Assembly (NCBI GenBank): GCA_015689685.1
Contig: WVSL01000009.1
Location: 90,545 to 154,544 of the forward strand
DNA length: 64,000 nt
DNA from: Rhodobacterales bacterium HKCCE2091
GTDB taxonomy: Bacteria; Pseudomonadota; Alphaproteobacteria; Rhodobacterales; Rhodobacteraceae
Direction of reading: 5' to 3'
This document shows, piece by piece, positions 8,808-18,226 of the stretch (position 1 is the stretch's first letter; each line of letters opens with the position of its first letter). The position numbers were made by a program, and so were the translations under genes. Under the pieces are notes generated by a model. The model worked only from the letters and a program-made list of their open reading frames with translations, did no database searches and had not been told where the DNA came from.

Positions 8808-8857
8808 GGTACGTGACCTCGGCGTCGAACACGCGCCGACCAGCTAAGGAACCAGCA

Positions 8858-10411
8858 ATGTCCAGCATTCTGACGAACACCAGCGCGATGGTCGCGCTCC
8901 AGACGCTCAAGCAGGTCAACATGAACCTGCAGGGTGTCCAGTCCGAGATCTCTACCGGCAAGTCGATCTCCTCGGCCAAGGACAACTCGGCCGTCTGGGC
9001 CATCTCGAAAGTGATGGAGTCCGACGTCAAGGGCTTCAACGCCATCTCCGAATCCCTCGCGCTCGGCGAGTCCACCGTCGCCGTCGCCCGCAACGCGTCG
9101 GAAACCGTGACCGACCTGCTCGTGCAGATGAAGGAGAAGATCGTCGGCGCACAGGAAGAGAACGTCGACCGCGCCAAGCTGCAGAACGACATCACCGCCC
9201 TGACCGACCAGATCTCCTCGGTCGTCGGTGCGGCGCAGTTCAACGGCCTCAACCTGCTCCAGGGCACGGATGACATGAACATCCTGTCCTCGCTCGACCG
9301 CGCGTCGGACGGCACCGTCACCGCGTCCGACATCACCGTCGCGCGCCAGGACCTGAGCTTCGATGCCGGCGTCTACGGCACCGGTGCCGCCCTGACCGGC
9401 AACATCACCGCGGTCGACGGTGCGGGCAGCCTCGCGGGTGTCGCCGGGACCGAGTTCTCGAGCGCCGCCAACACGATGACCGTCCAGCTTGCGGCGGTAA
9501 CCGCGGCCGCGTCGAACACCTACAACCTGCAGGTCGCCGGCGAGACCGTGACCTTCACCTCCGACGCCGCGGGCAACACCGCCGACAGCGTCGCGGCCGG
9601 CATCACCGCCGCGCTGAACGCCGCCGGCATCGAGGACATCACCGCGACCGTGTCCACCGACACGATCACGATCTCGTCGACCTCCAAGTTCGACGATGTC
9701 GAGGTGAACCTCTCCACCACCGACTCCACCGCCACGGCCAACGTGAATGGTGCCGGCGCGGGTGGCGCGGGTGCGGGCTTCACCGGCGAGTCCATCGCTG
9801 CGCGCGCATCGACCATGACCTTCTCGAACACCGCCGGTGTGAGCGAAGGCGACGGCTACCGCGTCTCCATCGGCGGCGTGACCTACGACTACGTTGCCGG
9901 CAAGAACGAGACCTTCGAGGACGTTGCACGCGGCCTCAAGACGGTCATCGACGGTGCCGCCGTGGCCGGGATCTCGACCAAGGTGACCCAGGACGAGGCG
10001 ACCGGTTCGTGGGTCCTGCAGCTCGACAACGACAGCGCCACCGATCTCGCGCTGACGGGTGACGGCGCCGCGGGCGGCGAGGCGACGGGCGGTCTCGTCG
10101 GGCTCGACGACATCGATGTCACCACCGACGAAGGTGTCGAGGCCGCGCTCGCCAACATCGAGACGATGATCGACAACTCGATCGACGCCGCCGCCGAATT
10201 CGGCTCCGCGCAGGGCCGGATCGAGACGCAGTCGGACTTCATCTCGAAGCTGACCGACAGCCTCAAGGCCGGGATCGGCTCGCTGGTCGACGCCGACATG
10301 GAAGAGGCCTCGGCGCGCCTGCAGGCCCTGCAGGTCCAGCAGCAGCTGGCGACCCAGTCGCTCTCGATCGCCAACCAGGCTCCGCAGAACGTGCTGTCCC
10401 TGTTCCGGTAA
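8858..10411 (+). CDS. fliC: Flagellin
   Basis: Filament subunit, 517 residues. The ATG at 8858 has TAAGGA 7 nt upstream and gives the standard start MSSILTNTSAMVALQTL. An upstream in-frame start at 8813 lacks such support. The N-terminal D0/D1 domain carries ISTGKSISSAKDNSAVWAIS (about residues 34-53) and LLVQMKEKIVGAQ. The C-terminal D1/D0 carries QGRIETQSDFISKLTDSL and ends in SIANQAPQNVLSLFR. The Ala/Thr-rich middle (about residues 170-420) is the exposed variable D2/D3 part and contains no cysteine. It is the only flagellin gene in the window. Confidence 0.96.
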   Translation: MSSILTNTSAMVALQTLKQVNMNLQGVQSEISTGKSISSAKDNSAVWAISKVMESDVKGFNAISESLALGESTVAVARNASETVTDLLVQMKEKIVGAQEENVDRAKLQNDITALTDQISSVVGAAQFNGLNLLQGTDDMNILSSLDRASDGTVTASDITVARQDLSFDAGVYGTGAALTGNITAVDGAGSLAGVAGTEFSSAANTMTVQLAAVTAAASNTYNLQVAGETVTFTSDAAGNTADSVAAGITAALNAAGIEDITATVSTDTITISSTSKFDDVEVNLSTTDSTATANVNGAGAGGAGAGFTGESIAARASTMTFSNTAGVSEGDGYRVSIGGVTYDYVAGKNETFEDVARGLKTVIDGAAVAGISTKVTQDEATGSWVLQLDNDSATDLALTGDGAAGGEATGGLVGLDDIDVTTDEGVEAALANIETMIDNSIDAAAEFGSAQGRIETQSDFISKLTDSLKAGIGSLVDADMEEASARLQALQVQQQLATQSLSIANQAPQNVLSLFR

Positions 10412-10424
10412 TCTTCACCGGCTC

Positions 10425-10451
10425 GTCGCCGGGGCCACCCGCCCCGGCGAC
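10425..10451 (+). terminator. Strong hairpin after flagellin
   Basis: GTCGCCGGGG and CCCCGGCGAC form a perfect 10-bp stem with a 7-nt loop, 13 nt past the flagellin stop. There is no T-run, so it may act as a rho-assisted terminator or 3' stabiliser rather than a classical intrinsic terminator. It would reduce read-through into flaF. Confidence 0.6.
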
Positions 10452-10503
10452 ATCCTGAGACGATCCAGGCCCGAAACGCCCCCGACCGGAAGGACTCCGA
10501 ACA

Positions 10504-10878
10504 GTGTACTCGACCCACCTCGCTCAGGCTGCCTACTCGACCACCGACTCGCCCGTTCGTACCGACCGAGGCACCGAACACGCAGCGTTCGAGAAGGTCA
10601 CGTCGCGGCTCGCCGCCGCCGATGCCCCGGGTGCCGCCTTCCGCGTTCGTGCCGCCGCGATCCAGGACAACCGCCGCCTCTGGACGATCCTCGCCTCCGA
10701 TGCGCTGGACCCGGAAAACGGCCTGCCGCCGCGGCTTCGCGCCCAGATTGTCTACCTCTACGAATTCACACAGGATCATTGCCGCAAGGCGCTCAGGAAT
10801 GAAGCGAGCCTGCGGCCCCTGATCGAGATCAACACCGCCGTCATGAGGGGCCTCCGCGGCGAGAAAGGAACGCCATGA
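10504..10878 (+). CDS. flaF: Flagellar biosynthesis regulator FlaF
   Basis: FlaF is needed for flagellin synthesis or secretion in alphaproteobacteria and acts opposite to FlbT. The 124-residue product begins at a GTG (10504) preceded by AAGGACTCC. Family features are an AAYS-like N-terminus, FEKVTSRL, DNRRLWTILASDALDPENGLP and LRAQIVYLYEFTQ followed by a conserved C-terminal helix. The stop overlaps the flbT start by 4 bp (ATGA), giving translational coupling. Confidence 0.93.
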   Translation: MYSTHLAQAAYSTTDSPVRTDRGTEHAAFEKVTSRLAAADAPGAAFRVRAAAIQDNRRLWTILASDALDPENGLPPRLRAQIVYLYEFTQDHCRKALRNEASLRPLIEINTAVMRGLRGEKGTP

Positions 10879-11288
10879 GCGGCCTGGTTCTGAAACTCAG
10901 CCCGAAGGAACGGGTGCTGATCAACGGTGCGGTGATCGAGAACGGGGACCGCCGGTCCCGGCTTTCGATCATGACGCCGAACGCGAACATCCTCCGCCTG
11001 CGCGACGCGATCCACCCCGACGAGGTCACGACGCCGGTGCGTCGGGTATGCTACATCGCGCAACTCGTGCTGTCCGGCGACGCGGATTTCGAGGAGGCGA
11101 AAGTCCAGATCCTCCGCGGGATCGAACAGTTGAGCCAGGTCTTCACCGATGCCGACAGCAGGTCGCAACTCGCGGTGGCCACCGACCAGATGGTGGGGGG
11201 AAACACCTACCAGGCTCTGAAGGCGCTGCGCACGCTTCTGCCGCGGGAAGAACGTCTGCTCGCCGCGAGCCGGGGCGGTACGGCATGA
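10875..11288 (+). CDS. flbT: Flagellin mRNA regulator FlbT
   Basis: Post-transcriptional repressor that binds the flagellin 5' leader in Caulobacter and couples flagellin synthesis to hook completion. The 137-residue product shows the family pattern LVLKLSPKERVLINGAVIENGDRRSRLSIMTPNANILRLRDAI at residues 4-46 and then the conserved VRRVCYIAQLVLSGD. It is coupled to flaF upstream and to the next gene downstream by 4-bp overlaps. Confidence 0.95.
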   Translation: MSGLVLKLSPKERVLINGAVIENGDRRSRLSIMTPNANILRLRDAIHPDEVTTPVRRVCYIAQLVLSGDADFEEAKVQILRGIEQLSQVFTDADSRSQLAVATDQMVGGNTYQALKALRTLLPREERLLAASRGGTA

Positions 11289-12082
11289 CCTTTCAGCCCA
11301 TCGTCCCGATGACCGGCTACGCCCGCTGGGCGTTCCTCGAACGCACGCTGGACGACCAGACGGAGGCGTTTTCCCGGTCACCGGTCAATGCTCGGGACAT
11401 GGAGTATTTCCGCGAGAACATCGGCCTCGTCGTGTCCGCAGAGGAACTGGTGTCCGACTATCGTCTTCTGCGCGTGGCTCTCAGCGCCTACGGCCTGCAG
11501 GACGACCTCCCGAACCGCGCCTTCATCCGCACCGTCCTGTCCGATGGCACCACGGACGACGATGCGCTTTCCAATCGCCTCGCGGACAAGCGTTACCGTG
11601 CCTTCTCCGAGGCCTTCGGCTTCGGCGAGGTCGCCATTCCGAAAACCCAGGACAGCGGCTTCGCGGACCGTATTCTCGCCCGGTTCGAAAGGCAGGAATT
11701 CGAACGCGCCGTGGGCGAGCAGAGCGAGGAGATGCGGCTCGGCCTGACCCTCCAGAGGGAACTGCCGGAGATCGCGGCGCGCGACATCAGCAACAACGCG
11801 GCCTGGTTGAGCGTGATGGGGAACCCGCCCCTGCGCGAGGTCTTCGAAACCGCCCTCGGTCTGCCCGAGGCGTTCGGTCTGCTCGATATTGATCGCCAGC
11901 TCGAAACCTTTCAGGCGAAGGCGCGCCAGTACCTCGGGACCGACGACATCACCGAGATCGCGTCGGACGAAGGCACCGAGAAGGTGTTGCGCAACTACTT
12001 CGCCCGGGCCCAGATCAACACCCTTTCCCAGGTCGCTACGCCTGCGTCCATCGCGCTGACGCTCCTTCAGGGCGGCGGGTGA
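11285..12082 (+). CDS. DUF1217-like flagellar-associated protein
   Basis: A 265-residue protein beginning MTFQPIVPMTGYARWAFLERTLDDQ, with DMEYFRENIGLVVSAEELVSDYRLLRVAL and FIRTVLSDG...LADKRYRAFSEAFGFGE. This resembles the DUF1217 family found in flagellar clusters of rhizobia and rhodobacters, which is uncharacterised. The start at 11285 overlaps the flbT stop (ATGA). There is no signal peptide or membrane segment. A role in flagellar assembly is inferred from context only. Confidence 0.75.
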   Translation: MTFQPIVPMTGYARWAFLERTLDDQTEAFSRSPVNARDMEYFRENIGLVVSAEELVSDYRLLRVALSAYGLQDDLPNRAFIRTVLSDGTTDDDALSNRLADKRYRAFSEAFGFGEVAIPKTQDSGFADRILARFERQEFERAVGEQSEEMRLGLTLQRELPEIAARDISNNAAWLSVMGNPPLREVFETALGLPEAFGLLDIDRQLETFQAKARQYLGTDDITEIASDEGTEKVLRNYFARAQINTLSQVATPASIALTLLQGGG

Positions 12083-12187
12083 TATTCTGCTACAAGATTC
12101 CAGGCGGAGTAATCTCCCGACTGGCCTGACCGTCACGTCGTATCTGGACATATCCGGTGACGTCAGCTTGAGCAGATCAAAACCCGG

Positions 12188-13507
12188 TCATGCTGCCCGT
12201 GCGGCGGCTTCGCCAATCAACGATCCAAGCGCCCGGAAGGCGGCTGTGCGGTCGGTCGAGATCTCGGCCAGGAACGAGTCGAGCGCGGGCCACAGGGCGA
12301 CGGCGGCATCGCTCACCGGGTCCTTGCCCTCTGCATAGAGCCCCGCCTGCAACATCAGTTCCACCTTGTCGTAGGCTCCGAGCAGTCGGCGCGCCTTGTT
12401 GATGAGCGCGAGTTCGTCCGCGCTGGCCGCCTTCGGAAGCGCGCGGCTGACGGACCGAAGGAGATCGACGGCAGGGTAGCGTCCCCGCTCCGCGATCTTC
12501 CGGTCGAGCACCACGTGTCCGTCGAGAACCCCGCGCAGGATGTCGGCGACCGGCCCTTCCATGTCCGACCCCGCGACGAGCACCGTCATGATCGCGGTGA
12601 TGTCGCCCTGGCCGTCGCAGCCGGGTCCGGCGCGCTCGCAGAAACCCATGACGGCCTGTGCCAGAGAACTCGGGAATCCGCCGATTACCGGGGCCTCGCC
12701 TCCCACCGCGGCGACCTCGCGGTGCGCCTCGGCGAACCGCGTGATCGAATCGGCGAGCAGGAGGACGTGCCGGCCGCGATCCCGGAAATGCTCCGCCACC
12801 GCCATCGTGGTCAGCGCCGCCCGGGCACGGGTCAGCGCCGGGCGGTCCGACGTGGCCGCAACTACCACCGCGCGTTTCAACCCCTCTTCCCCAAGGGTTT
12901 CCTCGACGAACTCGCGCACCTCGCGGCCGCGTTCACCGATCAGCCCGATCACCACCACGTCGGCCTCGATCCCGCGGGCGAGAGACGACAGCAGGATCGA
13001 CTTCCCCACGCCCGACCCCGCGAACAGCCCGACGCGTTGCCCCCGCACGATTGGTAACAAGGTGTCGAAGACGGCCAGCCCGGTGTCGAGCGGGGCGCCG
13101 AGCCCGCGCCGTTCCGTCGGGCTGGGCGGCGCAGCGACGAGCGGGCGCGCGACGTCCCCCGGGTCCAGCGGCCGGCCGTCGAGGGGCTGCCCGTCCGGGT
13201 CGATGACCCGCCCGACCCACGCGTCCGACGGTGCGATCCGGCGGGGGCCGAGATGAAAGGCGCGCTCGCTCAGTCGCAGGCCCGCCAGGGGACCGTCGAC
13301 CATCACGCGGGCGTAATCGCCGGAGAGGGACACGATGTCGCCGAGCCGCCCCCCGGGCAGTTCGACCGCGTCACCGAGCGCGGCCACCCGGCCGAGCCCC
13401 GCGACGTCGATCCCCTGCGCGCCGAGCCCGACGATCTCGCCCGCCGTTCGCCGCGGATCCACCCGGCGCAGCCGGGCGAGCAGGGGGGCGAAGATATCCT
13501 CGGTCAT
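12188..13507 (-). CDS. fliI: Flagellum-specific ATPase FliI
   Basis: Hexameric export ATPase at the base of the flagellar type III apparatus. The 439-residue product is family-sized and contains the P-loop GLFAGSGVGKSILL (about residues 154-167), VVIGLIGERGREVREF, the Walker B region HVLLLADSITRFAEAHREV and GDITAIMTVLVAGSDMEGPV. The ATG at 13507 gives MTEDIFAPLLARL and is preceded by an AAGGAGA-type site. Longer in-frame starts have no such support. The gene is divergent from flgB and apart from fliH, with which it should form a complex. Only a TTAA half-site (13557) is seen in the shared promoter region. Confidence 0.96.
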   Translation of the reverse strand: MTEDIFAPLLARLRRVDPRRTAGEIVGLGAQGIDVAGLGRVAALGDAVELPGGRLGDIVSLSGDYARVMVDGPLAGLRLSERAFHLGPRRIAPSDAWVGRVIDPDGQPLDGRPLDPGDVARPLVAAPPSPTERRGLGAPLDTGLAVFDTLLPIVRGQRVGLFAGSGVGKSILLSSLARGIEADVVVIGLIGERGREVREFVEETLGEEGLKRAVVVAATSDRPALTRARAALTTMAVAEHFRDRGRHVLLLADSITRFAEAHREVAAVGGEAPVIGGFPSSLAQAVMGFCERAGPGCDGQGDITAIMTVLVAGSDMEGPVADILRGVLDGHVVLDRKIAERGRYPAVDLLRSVSRALPKAASADELALINKARRLLGAYDKVELMLQAGLYAEGKDPVSDAAVALWPALDSFLAEISTDRTAAFRALGSLIGEAAARAA

Positions 13508-13593
13508 CAACGGGTCTCCTTCGGGTGTTCGCTTACTGTTCCTAAAGGAATCACCGTTAAGCACCGGTGTATCCATTCGAGGGAGAAGCCCCG

Positions 13594-13941
13594 ATGTTCG
13601 AGTCACTGGAGATCTTCGATCTCGCCGCCGCCCGCGCCCGCCATGCGGCAACGCGGCAGTCCGTGATCGCGCGCAATATCGCGAACGCCGACACGCCGGG
13701 ATACCGCGCCCAGGACATCACCCCCTTCGAGGACATCTTCGACCGCACCGCGCCCGGCCGCTTGTCGAGCGCGGAGTTTGGCCGCACGCACGACGCGCAC
13801 AGCCCGAACTCGCCGAACGGCAACTCCGTCTCGCTGGAGCTCGAGATGATGCGCGGGGTCGAAACGCAGCGGGATCACGACCGCGCGCTGATGGTCTACC
13901 GCACCGCGATGTCCGTCCTTCGCATGAGCCTCGGCCGCTGA
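13594..13941 (+). CDS. flgB: Flagellar proximal rod protein FlgB
   Basis: A 115-residue rod subunit. The ATG at 13594 has GGGAGAAG upstream and gives MFESLEIFDLA. The rod signature ATRQSVIARNIANADTPGYRAQDI (about residues 19-42) contains the ANADTPGY box shared by axial proteins. The C-terminal helix DRALMVYRTAMSVLRMSLGR closes the coiled-coil pair. First gene of a nine-gene rod, export and ring operon. Confidence 0.95.
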   Translation: MFESLEIFDLAAARARHAATRQSVIARNIANADTPGYRAQDITPFEDIFDRTAPGRLSSAEFGRTHDAHSPNSPNGNSVSLELEMMRGVETQRDHDRALMVYRTAMSVLRMSLGR

Positions 13942-13952
13942 GGGGACCAGAG

Positions 13953-14345
13953 ATGAACGATTTCACCGCAACGCTCGCGATCGCGGCCAGTGGCATGGCC
14001 AGCCAGTCCGGCAGGCTTCGGCTGGTGTCGGAGAACATCGCGAACGCCGACACGCCCGGCTATCACCGCAAGCTCGCGAGTTTCGAACCGCTCAACGGGG
14101 CTGATGACGTCGAGGGCATGGTCGCGCTGGGGCGGGTCCAGCTCGACCGCACCGATCTCGCGACGATCTACGACCCGTCCCATCCGATGGCCGGCACCGA
14201 CGGCACCTATCGCGGGTCGAACGTCAACATGGTGATCGAGATCGCCGACGCCCGCGAAGCGCAGCGAAGCTACGAGGCGAACATGCGGATCTTCGACCAG
14301 GTGCGCCAAATGTCCAGCTCTCTGAATGACTTGCTGAGGAGGTAA
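13953..14345 (+). CDS. flgC: Flagellar proximal rod protein FlgC
   Basis: A 130-residue rod subunit starting MNDFTATLAIAASGMASQS. It has the LRLVSENIANADTPGYHRK box, DPSHPMAGTDGTYRGSNVNMV typical of FlgC, and the C-terminal helix EAQRSYEANMRIFDQVRQM. It follows flgB by 11 bp, with GGGGACCAGAG as ribosome-binding region. Confidence 0.95.
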   Translation: MNDFTATLAIAASGMASQSGRLRLVSENIANADTPGYHRKLASFEPLNGADDVEGMVALGRVQLDRTDLATIYDPSHPMAGTDGTYRGSNVNMVIEIADAREAQRSYEANMRIFDQVRQMSSSLNDLLRR

Positions 14346-14350
14346 CGAAA

Positions 14351-14641
14351 ATGGATGTCAGAAATATCCTCGCTGCCCAGGCCTACGGGGCCACCCCCGG
14401 TGCCGCCATGCCCGACCACGGGGAGGAGTCGCGGGGGAACGCCTTCAACGAGGCGATCCGAAGCTTCGCCGAGACCGTAGAGCGTGGCGAGACGATGGCC
14501 CGCGCCGCGATGACCTCGGGTGCAGATCCCCACGCGCTCGTGACCGCCCTCGCGCAGACCGAGCTTGCCGTCGAGACCGCCGTCACGATCCGCGACAAGG
14601 TCGTCGAGGCCTACCAGGAAATCCTGCGGATGCCGGTCTGA
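14351..14641 (+). CDS. fliE: Flagellar MS-ring/rod adaptor FliE
   Basis: A 96-residue protein joining the FliF ring to the rod. NAFNEAIRSFAETVERGETMA and the C-terminal TELAVETAVTIRDKVVEAYQEILRMPV match the FliE family, including the conserved R-x-K-x-x-x-A-Y-x-x-I-x-x-M-x-V ending. An AGGAGG site precedes the ATG. It lies 5 bp after flgC. Confidence 0.95.
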   Translation: MDVRNILAAQAYGATPGAAMPDHGEESRGNAFNEAIRSFAETVERGETMARAAMTSGADPHALVTALAQTELAVETAVTIRDKVVEAYQEILRMPV

Positions 14642-14650
14642 GCGCCCGCG

Positions 14651-14917
14651 ATGGACGAGATCGCCTTCTACGACACGCTTCGGCAGGGGCTCTGGATCGC
14701 GGTGGAGATCGCGACCCCGATCCTTGCCGTCGCGCTCGTGACCGGTCTCGCCATCGGCCTGTTCCAGGCGCTCACCTCGATCCAGGAAATGACGCTGACC
14801 TTCGTGCCGAAACTGGCCGCGATCGTCGCCGTGTTCTGGCTCTCGATGAACTTCATGGCCGAGAGCCTCACCAGCTTCTTCGCCACCCACCTGATCCCGC
14901 TGATCGAGGCGCTCTGA
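14651..14917 (+). CDS. fliQ: Flagellar export gate protein FliQ
   Basis: An 88-residue two-helix membrane protein of the FliPQR export gate. It has two hydrophobic segments (about residues 13-37 and 50-72) and the family elements GLAIGLFQALTSIQEMTLTFVPKL. Placed between fliE and flgF, while fliR and fliP lie in other operons of the island. Confidence 0.95.
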   Translation: MDEIAFYDTLRQGLWIAVEIATPILAVALVTGLAIGLFQALTSIQEMTLTFVPKLAAIVAVFWLSMNFMAESLTSFFATHLIPLIEAL

Positions 14918-14920
14918 GAG

Positions 14921-15643
14921 ATGGACAACAGCTTCTACACGACGCTGACCCGGCAGACGGGTCTGCTTGGCGAAATGCAGAGCGTCGCGAACAACATCGC
15001 CAACATCTCGACCACCGGTTTCCGCGGCGAAGGCGCCGTCTTCGCTGAACATGTCGCGACCCTCGGTCACGGGCAGGACAGCCTGTCGATGGCGGCTGCA
15101 GTCGGGCGCCGCATGGACATGTCCCAGGGCGGTCTTACCCGCACCGGTTCCGCCTACGACCTCGCCATCGAGGGCGACGGCTTCTTCCTCGTCGAGACCC
15201 CGGACGGGGAGCGGCTGACCCGCGCCGGCCACTTCACGCCCGATGCCAACGGCGAACTCGTGACGCCCGACGGCTATCGCCTGCTCGACGCCGGCGGGGC
15301 GCCCGTGTTCGTGCCGCCGGACGCCCGTTCGGTCTCCGTCGCATCGGATGGAACGCTCTCCGCGGACGGCAACCCGCTCACGGTCATCGGCCTCTGGCAA
15401 CCGAACGAAGCGGACGACCTGCAGCACCGGACCGGCGTCCTGTTCGAGGCGCCGGGCGGCGTCCAGCCGGTGCTGGAATACACGGTGATGCAGGGCTTCC
15501 TGGAGGAATCCAACGTCAACCCAGTCACCGAGATCGCGCGGATGATCGAGGTCCAGCGCGCCTACGAGCTCGGCCAGAGTTTCCTGGAATCCGAGGACGA
15601 ACGCGTCCGCGGCTTCCTGCGGACGGTCGGCGCAAGAACCTGA
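14921..15643 (+). CDS. flgF: Flagellar proximal rod protein FlgF
   Basis: A 240-residue axial protein with N-terminal MDNSFYTTLTRQTGLLGEMQSVANNIANISTTGFRG. It has the internal FlgE/F/G-like domain (YDLAIEGDGFFLVETPDGERLTRAGHFT) and C-terminal FLEESNVNPVTEIARMIEVQRAYE. It is shorter than FlgG and starts 3 bp after fliQ, followed by flgG 12 bp on. Confidence 0.94.
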   Translation: MDNSFYTTLTRQTGLLGEMQSVANNIANISTTGFRGEGAVFAEHVATLGHGQDSLSMAAAVGRRMDMSQGGLTRTGSAYDLAIEGDGFFLVETPDGERLTRAGHFTPDANGELVTPDGYRLLDAGGAPVFVPPDARSVSVASDGTLSADGNPLTVIGLWQPNEADDLQHRTGVLFEAPGGVQPVLEYTVMQGFLEESNVNPVTEIARMIEVQRAYELGQSFLESEDERVRGFLRTVGART

Positions 15644-15655
15644 GGAGCATGAACG

Positions 15656-16441
15656 ATGAGAGCCCTTGATATCGCCGCTACCGGCATGGCCGCGCAGCAG
15701 ATGAGGGTCGAGGTGATCTCGCACAACCTCGCCAACATGAATACCACCGGCTACAGCGCCAGGCGGGTCGAATTCTCGGACCTTCACTACCAGCAGCTGA
15801 CGCGCGCGGGCGCGATCTCGGCCTCGGATGGCACGATGGTGCCGACCGGGGTCCAGCTCGGCCTCGGGGTCAGGGCCTCTTCCGTCGCGGTGAATTTCCA
15901 GCAGGGAACGATCCTCGCGACCGGCGGCGAGCTCGATCTCGCCATCGAGGGCGAGGGCTTCCTCGAGGTCACGCTGCCCTCGGGGCAAAGCGCCTACACC
16001 CGTGACGGCGGCCTTAAGCTCACGGGCGACGGGCTCGTCGTCACGTCCGACGGCCACGAGGTCACGCCCGGCATCACGGTGCCCGACGACGCGCGCGCGA
16101 TCTCGATCAACTCGGACGGCGAGGTCTACGCCTACTTCAACGACAACACGCAGCCCGCGTTGCTCGGACAGTTCACCCTGACCGACTTCTCCAACCCCCG
16201 CGGCCTGGAAGCGATCGGGTCGAACCTGTTCCTCGAGACCGAGGCCTCGGGCCAGCCGACCACCGGCAATCCGGGGGAGGACGGCCTCGGCACCATTCGC
16301 CAGGGGTATCTCGAGGAAAGCTCGGTCGATGCGGTGGCTGAGATCACGGACCTGATCGAGGCGCAGCGCGGCTACGAGCTGAATGCCAAGGTCATCACCG
16401 CCGCAGACCAGATGCTGGGCGCGACCACCCAGATCCGATGA
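15656..16441 (+). CDS. flgG: Flagellar distal rod protein FlgG
   Basis: A 261-residue distal rod subunit of standard length. It opens MRALDIAATGMAAQQMRVEVISHNLANMNTTGYSARRVEF and carries LDLAIEGEGFLEVTLPSG and the C-terminal QGYLEESSVDAVAEITDLIEAQRGYELN. GAGGAGC lies 7 nt before the ATG. The stop overlaps the flgA start by 4 bp. Confidence 0.96.
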   Translation: MRALDIAATGMAAQQMRVEVISHNLANMNTTGYSARRVEFSDLHYQQLTRAGAISASDGTMVPTGVQLGLGVRASSVAVNFQQGTILATGGELDLAIEGEGFLEVTLPSGQSAYTRDGGLKLTGDGLVVTSDGHEVTPGITVPDDARAISINSDGEVYAYFNDNTQPALLGQFTLTDFSNPRGLEAIGSNLFLETEASGQPTTGNPGEDGLGTIRQGYLEESSVDAVAEITDLIEAQRGYELNAKVITAADQMLGATTQIR

Positions 16442-16866
16442 TCCGCTTCCTCGTCTTCCTGATCCTTCTCGGGCCGTTCGCACCCGCCCGCGCGGACATC
16501 GTCGTCGCGACGGGCACGATCCGCAGTCAGCAGGTGATCGGCCCGGCCGACATCGCACTTGCCGACGGCAATGTTCCGGGCGCCCTCACGAGGATCGACG
16601 ACGCGATCGGCCTGGAGGCGCGGATCAACATCTACCCCGGCCGCCCGGTCCGGGCCGGCGACCTGCAGGAACCGGCGCTGGTGGAGCGGAACGAGATCGT
16701 GACGCTCCGCTACTCCGCCGGCGGGCTCGTGATCATGACCGAGGGCCGCTCGCTCGACCGCGCCGGGATCGGGGAACTGATCCGGGTCCAGAACCTCGCG
16801 TCCCGGACCGCCGTGACCGGGCGGGTGCTCGGGCCCGGGCTGGTCTCCGTCGGCAACATGCAATGA
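16438..16866 (+). CDS. flgA: P-ring assembly chaperone FlgA
   Basis: A 142-residue periplasmic chaperone for FlgI. Residues 1-19 form a signal peptide ending APARA-D. The mature part has the SAF-like pattern: QQVIGPADIALADG, YPGRPVRAGDLQEPALVERNEIVTLRYSAGGLVI and a C-terminal IRVQNLASRTAVTGRVLGPGLVSV. It is shorter than enterobacterial FlgA, as in many alphaproteobacteria. Coupled to flgG (ATGA). Confidence 0.92.
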   Translation: MIRFLVFLILLGPFAPARADIVVATGTIRSQQVIGPADIALADGNVPGALTRIDDAIGLEARINIYPGRPVRAGDLQEPALVERNEIVTLRYSAGGLVIMTEGRSLDRAGIGELIRVQNLASRTAVTGRVLGPGLVSVGNMQ

Positions 16867-16873
16867 GGACGCC

Positions 16874-17623
16874 ATGACACTCCTGCGCCGGCCCCGCCGG
16901 ATCGTGCTCTCCCTGCTCGTCGCGCTCTCGGCAGTTGCCGGCTGCACGCGGCTGGAAAACGTCGGACGCCTGCCCGAACTGACCCCGGCCGGAACGGGCG
17001 ACGAGGTGATCGCGATGGCCTCCGCGCCATTCCCTGGTGCGGTCGATCGGCGCCGCGTCGGCGACGGTGCCTCGCTCTGGACCGCGGGGCGCCGGTCGCT
17101 CCTCGGGGATCGGCGGGCGCAGTCCCGTGGCGACATCCTGACCGTGGTGATCGAGATCGACGACAGCGCCAGCATCTCCAATGCCTCCGACCGGTCGCGT
17201 TCGGGTTCGGAAAACCTGTCGCTGAACCAGCTCTTCGGCATCCCGCAGCGTATCGACGACCGGCTGCCGATCGGCGCGAGTTCCGCCGACGCCGTCGACA
17301 TCGCCGGGAACTCCGCGTCGTCCGGCCAGGGGTCCGTGACCCGCAACGAACAGCTGACGCTCCGCATCGCGGTCACCGTGACCGAGGTTCTGCCCAATGG
17401 GGTTCTGCGCATCCAGGGCACGCAGGAGGTTCGCGTCAATTACGAGGTGCGTGAGCTGACCATCACCGGTTACGTCCGACCCGAGGACGTCTCGCGCCTG
17501 AACGAGATCACCTACGACAAGATCGCCGCCGCGCGCATTTCCTACGGCGGTCGTGGCCAGATCAGCGACGTGCAGCAGCCGCGATACGGCCAGCAGGTCG
17601 CCGATATCCTGCTTCCCTTCTGA
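16874..17623 (+). CDS. flgH: Flagellar L-ring lipoprotein FlgH
   Basis: A 249-residue outer-membrane L-ring subunit. A lipoprotein signal ends in the lipobox AVAGC (Cys about residue 24). Family motifs are SLWTAGRRSLLGDRRAQSRGDILTVVIEIDDSASISNASDRSR and VLPNGVLRIQGTQEVRVNYEVRELTITGYVRPEDVS. It follows flgA by 7 bp. The P-ring gene flgI is in a different operon. Confidence 0.95.
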   Translation: MTLLRRPRRIVLSLLVALSAVAGCTRLENVGRLPELTPAGTGDEVIAMASAPFPGAVDRRRVGDGASLWTAGRRSLLGDRRAQSRGDILTVVIEIDDSASISNASDRSRSGSENLSLNQLFGIPQRIDDRLPIGASSADAVDIAGNSASSGQGSVTRNEQLTLRIAVTVTEVLPNGVLRIQGTQEVRVNYEVRELTITGYVRPEDVSRLNEITYDKIAAARISYGGRGQISDVQQPRYGQQVADILLPF

Positions 17624-17632
17624 GGTGCCGCT

Positions 17633-18202
<570 letters not shown>

Positions 18203-18226
18203 GTTTCGGCAGGCCCCGCGGCCCCG

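Noticed and set aside
13508..13593. A CtrA site in the fliI/flgB divergent promoter
   Set aside because: Only one TTAA half (13557-13560) is present. The second half matches poorly in either orientation, so it was not listed.
14270..16558. A 762-codon open frame on the minus strand
   Set aside because: It lies wholly opposite flgC-fliE-fliQ-flgF-flgG-flgA, all of which have clear family motifs. Long antisense frames are expected in GC-rich DNA. The same holds for those opposite flhA (20685-22679), flgE (36572-38764) and the transporter operon (58472-60409).
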